Shown in pieces: positions 61,801 through 64,000 of a DNA stretch of 64,000 nucleotides. The DNA comes from Acestrorhynchus altus. Its lineage: Eukaryota; Chordata; Actinopteri; Characiformes; Acestrorhynchidae. The notes below the pieces were generated by a model. It did not search any database. It saw only the letters and a program-made list of their open reading frames with translations, and was not told the origin of the DNA. Location of the stretch: assembly GCA_034509495.1 (NCBI GenBank), contig CM067520.1, positions 26,621,287 to 26,685,286 of the forward strand, in the 5' to 3' direction. Made by a program: the position numbers and the translations under genes. Positions within the stretch are counted from its first letter, which is position 1, and the number at the start of each line of letters is the position of its first letter.

Positions 61801-64000
61801 AGTTTACATTCCTTAACTCATCAGGGACATCAATATGCACTTTCTGCTCAGGTTTCATCACAACTATGTCCTGTTACAGTTGGATTTTTGTCCGGTGTCT
61901 TTATCAGTATTTAGAAGTTGAGTAAATTAGTGCCGGCTGACAGCTGGACCCAGCTGGTGAGATACTGTCACTATACACCATTGTGCTGGTTTAGATTAGA
62001 TTACATTACATTAGATAGAACTTTATTGATCCCTTGGGAGGGTTCCCTCAGGAAAACAAAGGTTCCAGCAGCAGCATCAATATAGTACAGCATTCAGTAG
62101 ATAGTGAAGACAATCATTTAGTAAAGAAAGAAAATATAATATAGAGACACAATGACCTGCATCTGGGTGTAACATTATAGGATAAAATTACTCTCATTGT
62201 CGAAAGCTTCCCCCAGAAGGACGTGTGGGACTGCAGTTCTGTAGTGAAGGAAGATGAAGGTGATCAGGATCAATAACTGATGATAACTGTAGTCTGATCT
62301 GATCAATATTTATTGATCTACTCATACAGAAGTGGTGTCTCTCAGGACGGCGTCGGGTTTAACACAACATGCAAGACGTCTCTGCTTGGAGTTGTAGAGG
62401 TTCCTAATGGTGTCCTGTGATGATCCATCTCATGCAGCTTGAATGTTCTCTCTTGCTGATCATCTGAGACACAGTTTGGAGTTATAACGACTGGTGTTAC
62501 GGCCAGTTTTACTGCTAGCTGCCCAGTTGGGCAGTAGGTCTGTGGTGTCTAATTATGACCAATTGACTACTGAGGGGCAAATAAGGTACTTTTGATTTCC
62601 TTAACAAGCAAATTATTAATGAACCTACTACCTACTTTTAAAATCACGGATCTACAACGCTGGTGTACTCTACGTCAGTCGCCGTCCATAAGTTTGATTT
62701 AGATGGTCACTGCAGTGTCCATTAAATTCAAATGTTTGCTTTAATCTGAAGGTGTAAAGAATAACTTCCTGACGAAAGACATGGCATACGAGGAGGTGAG
62801 ATTGCCCTGGACGAATGAGCGGAAGGCCAAGGTGCCGTACTTGGTGGAAAATCAGTTGAAGACAGAGCTGGCTGCCGCACTGACACATAACAAATCTCCT
62901 CGCTATCTTCATGTGGCCAGCAATCTGACCAACCGCTGGGGTCACCATCGCTCCTACAGGCTGCAGGTGACCAGCTTCGCAGGGGATCATCTGCCTGAGA
63001 GTGAGCCGGAGGAGAGGAGCATGTCCTGGGCACGGTGAGAGAGAGTGAATAACACACACCCATACAGCAAGTAAGGGTGACGTGAAGGGAGGAGCTCATT
63101 TTGTTTGCAGAGTAACTATACAAATGGGTGTAGTGTAACCATACAAACGGGTGTAGTGTGACCATATAAATGGGTGTAGCATAACCACGGAAATGGTAAC
63201 TGTTTCAGTTTTCGCTCTTCAGGACCTCTTTCTTTGTCTCTCAGGTACAAAGTCGCCATAACGAAGCACAAAGACAAGGAGCCGACCAGCAGCAGCCTGT
63301 ACGGACAGAACTACATGTGGGAACCGGTGGTCGACTTCAGCAAATACATTGCGGATGATGAGTCCATTGAGAACGAGGTGTGTTCCCAGTTTTCCAGTTT
63401 AACTCTGTAACCTGCCGATAACGAACCTCTGAACTCTCCCATGGCGGTTGGAGAGTCGTTCTGCAGTGGGTTTCCGTAGAATGGGCAGCTACATCTTCAG
63501 AACTGGAGCAAGTAAATGTGCAGTGAAAAGAAAATGATACATATAGGTTTAAACACTCCAGCAGCACTGCTGTGTCTGACCCACCATGTAACACACCACC
63601 ACCATGTCAGTGTGACTGCAGTGCTGAGAATGACCCACCACCCACATCATCGCTGCTCTGTGGTGGTCCTGTGGGGTCCTGATCATTGAAGATCAGGGTG
63701 AAAGGAGGAGAATAAAGTCTGCACAGATGAACTACAGTCTGAGCTCCTGTATGATCAGAGGAGCTGATAGGTTGGAGAGAGAGAGTAGAAATAATGAGTG
63801 GTCTTAATGTTATGGCTGATTGGTGGATATTGCATTTAAAGTGTTTTAGTTTCAGAACATCTGAGGTTTCATGTCACCTGTTCTGCATCTCTGCCCTTCA
63901 GGACCTGGTAGCCTGGATAACCGCAGGTTTCCTCCACATCCCACACGCAGAAGATATTCCCAACACGGTTACCGTGGGCAACGGGGGTGGGGTCCTGCTG
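58803..64000 (+). CDS. aoc2: Membrane copper amine oxidase (AOC2/AOC3 type), 3' end outside the window
   Basis: It oxidises primary amines to aldehydes with release of H2O2 and ammonia, at the cell surface. Exons: 58803-60381, 62752-63034, 63245-63377, 63902-64000 (cut by the window). This four-exon layout is that of mammalian AOC2/AOC3. An N-terminal signal anchor (VKCLLIILGLISVIVNIVLI, residues 10-29) makes it a type II membrane protein. The cofactor tyrosine (TPQ) is Tyr464 in GNYDYIWDF, the catalytic base Asp379 in KFLDSS, and copper ligands His513 and His515 in NIHTHF; the third His lies in FLHIPHAEDIP in exon 4. Gly462, two residues before TPQ, is like AOC2 and not AOC3. The ATG at 58803 (purine at -3, G at +4) is chosen; the open frame before it has no ATG. 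AOC2 against AOC3 orthology is not settled. Confidence 0.93.
60515..60890. repeat. Dispersed MITE-like repeat, best-kept copy
   Basis: It begins ACACTATATGTCCAAATGTT TGTGGACACC (two pieces) and includes GAAGTACTGCCAATAGAATA and GGTATAAAGCCCCCCAGCAT. It shares long stretches with 31215-31480 and 41690-41895. Confidence 0.65.
61985..62165 (-). mobile_element. LINE 3' end
   Basis: AGATAGAACTTTATTGATCC then CTTGGGAGGGTTCCCTCAGG is the reverse of the usual fish LINE terminus (gggatcaataaagttctatct). Only the 3' end is kept. Confidence 0.55.
62205..62470 (-). mobile_element. Tc1-like transposase 3' end remnant
   Basis: The reverse strand matches 50000-50240: ATCAATAACTGATGATAACT, AGTGGTGTCTCTCAGGACGG and TGGTGTCCTGTGATGATCCA are on the plus strand here. 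It is the same element as at 40664 and 49860. Confidence 0.65.
63540..63835. repeat. Palindromic dispersed repeat (copy 3 of 3)
   Basis: GTTTAAACACTCCAGCAGCA, CACCACCATGTCAGTGTGAC, then GATGAACTACAGTCTGAGCT and ATGTTATGGCTGATTGGTGG. This copy keeps one end of the family that the nbr1 copies lack. It lies in intron 3 of the amine oxidase gene. Confidence 0.65.

Larger units (their letters stand above)
60382..62751. other. Intron 1 of the amine oxidase gene, repeat-rich
   Basis: The donor is GTAAGT at 60382 and the acceptor AATCTGAAG before 62752, a weak acceptor without a clear pyrimidine run. It holds the MITE-like repeat at 60515-60890, the reverse LINE end at 61985-62165 and a Tc1 remnant at 62205-62470. 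No nested gene is seen. Confidence 0.7.

Overview
The window looks like nuclear DNA of a teleost fish. Genes are split by many introns with GT-AG borders. The DNA between exons is AT-rich and crowded with fish-type repeats: Tc1-like transposase remnants, non-LTR retrotransposon pieces, tRNA-derived SINEs, a hAT-type MITE and large minisatellites. The gene content (an SRCR/Ig receptor pair, nbr1, a copper amine oxidase) is vertebrate. The species cannot be fixed from the sequence; an otophysan fish is only a guess from the repeats.

Layout. (1) 1-2.1 kb: two antisense LINE fragments. (2) 2.5-11.2 kb: gene A, a plus-strand type I membrane protein built of group B SRCR domains and Ig-like domains, order [SRCR-SRCR-Ig]x2-SRCR-Ig-Ig-TM-tail. 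Its signal-peptide exon is not in the window. (3) 12.9-32.2 kb: gene B, a tandem paralogue of A with its own promoter region and split signal peptide, order [SRCR-SRCR-Ig]x6-SRCR-Ig-TM-short tail. The first cassette and the 3' exons of B are clean, but cassettes II-VI (20.1-28.4 kb) are full of one- to few-base indels, introns included. That looks more like poor consensus in a tandem duplication than selective decay. (4) 32.2-37.9 kb: no gene seen, repeats only. (5) 37.9-48.8 kb, minus strand: a complete 22-exon nbr1 gene (selective autophagy receptor). The exon phases join into one 1002-residue frame with PB1, ZZ, four-tryptophan, LIR, amphipathic helix and UBA. (6) 48.8-58.8 kb: gene-free, dominated by a 30-bp telomere-like minisatellite and a 3.6-kb array of a 41-bp minisatellite. 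(7) 58.8-64 kb, plus strand: a membrane copper amine oxidase of the AOC2/AOC3 type, cut by the window end in its fourth exon.

The main biological interest is the SRCR/Ig receptor pair. All its extracellular exons have lengths divisible by three and phase 1-1 borders, so cassettes can be duplicated freely, and B has three times as many cassettes as A. B has also lost one membrane-proximal Ig exon, of which only its last ~40 bp remains, and it ends in a shorter tail. nbr1 near an AOC gene recalls human 17q21, where both families lie in one region.
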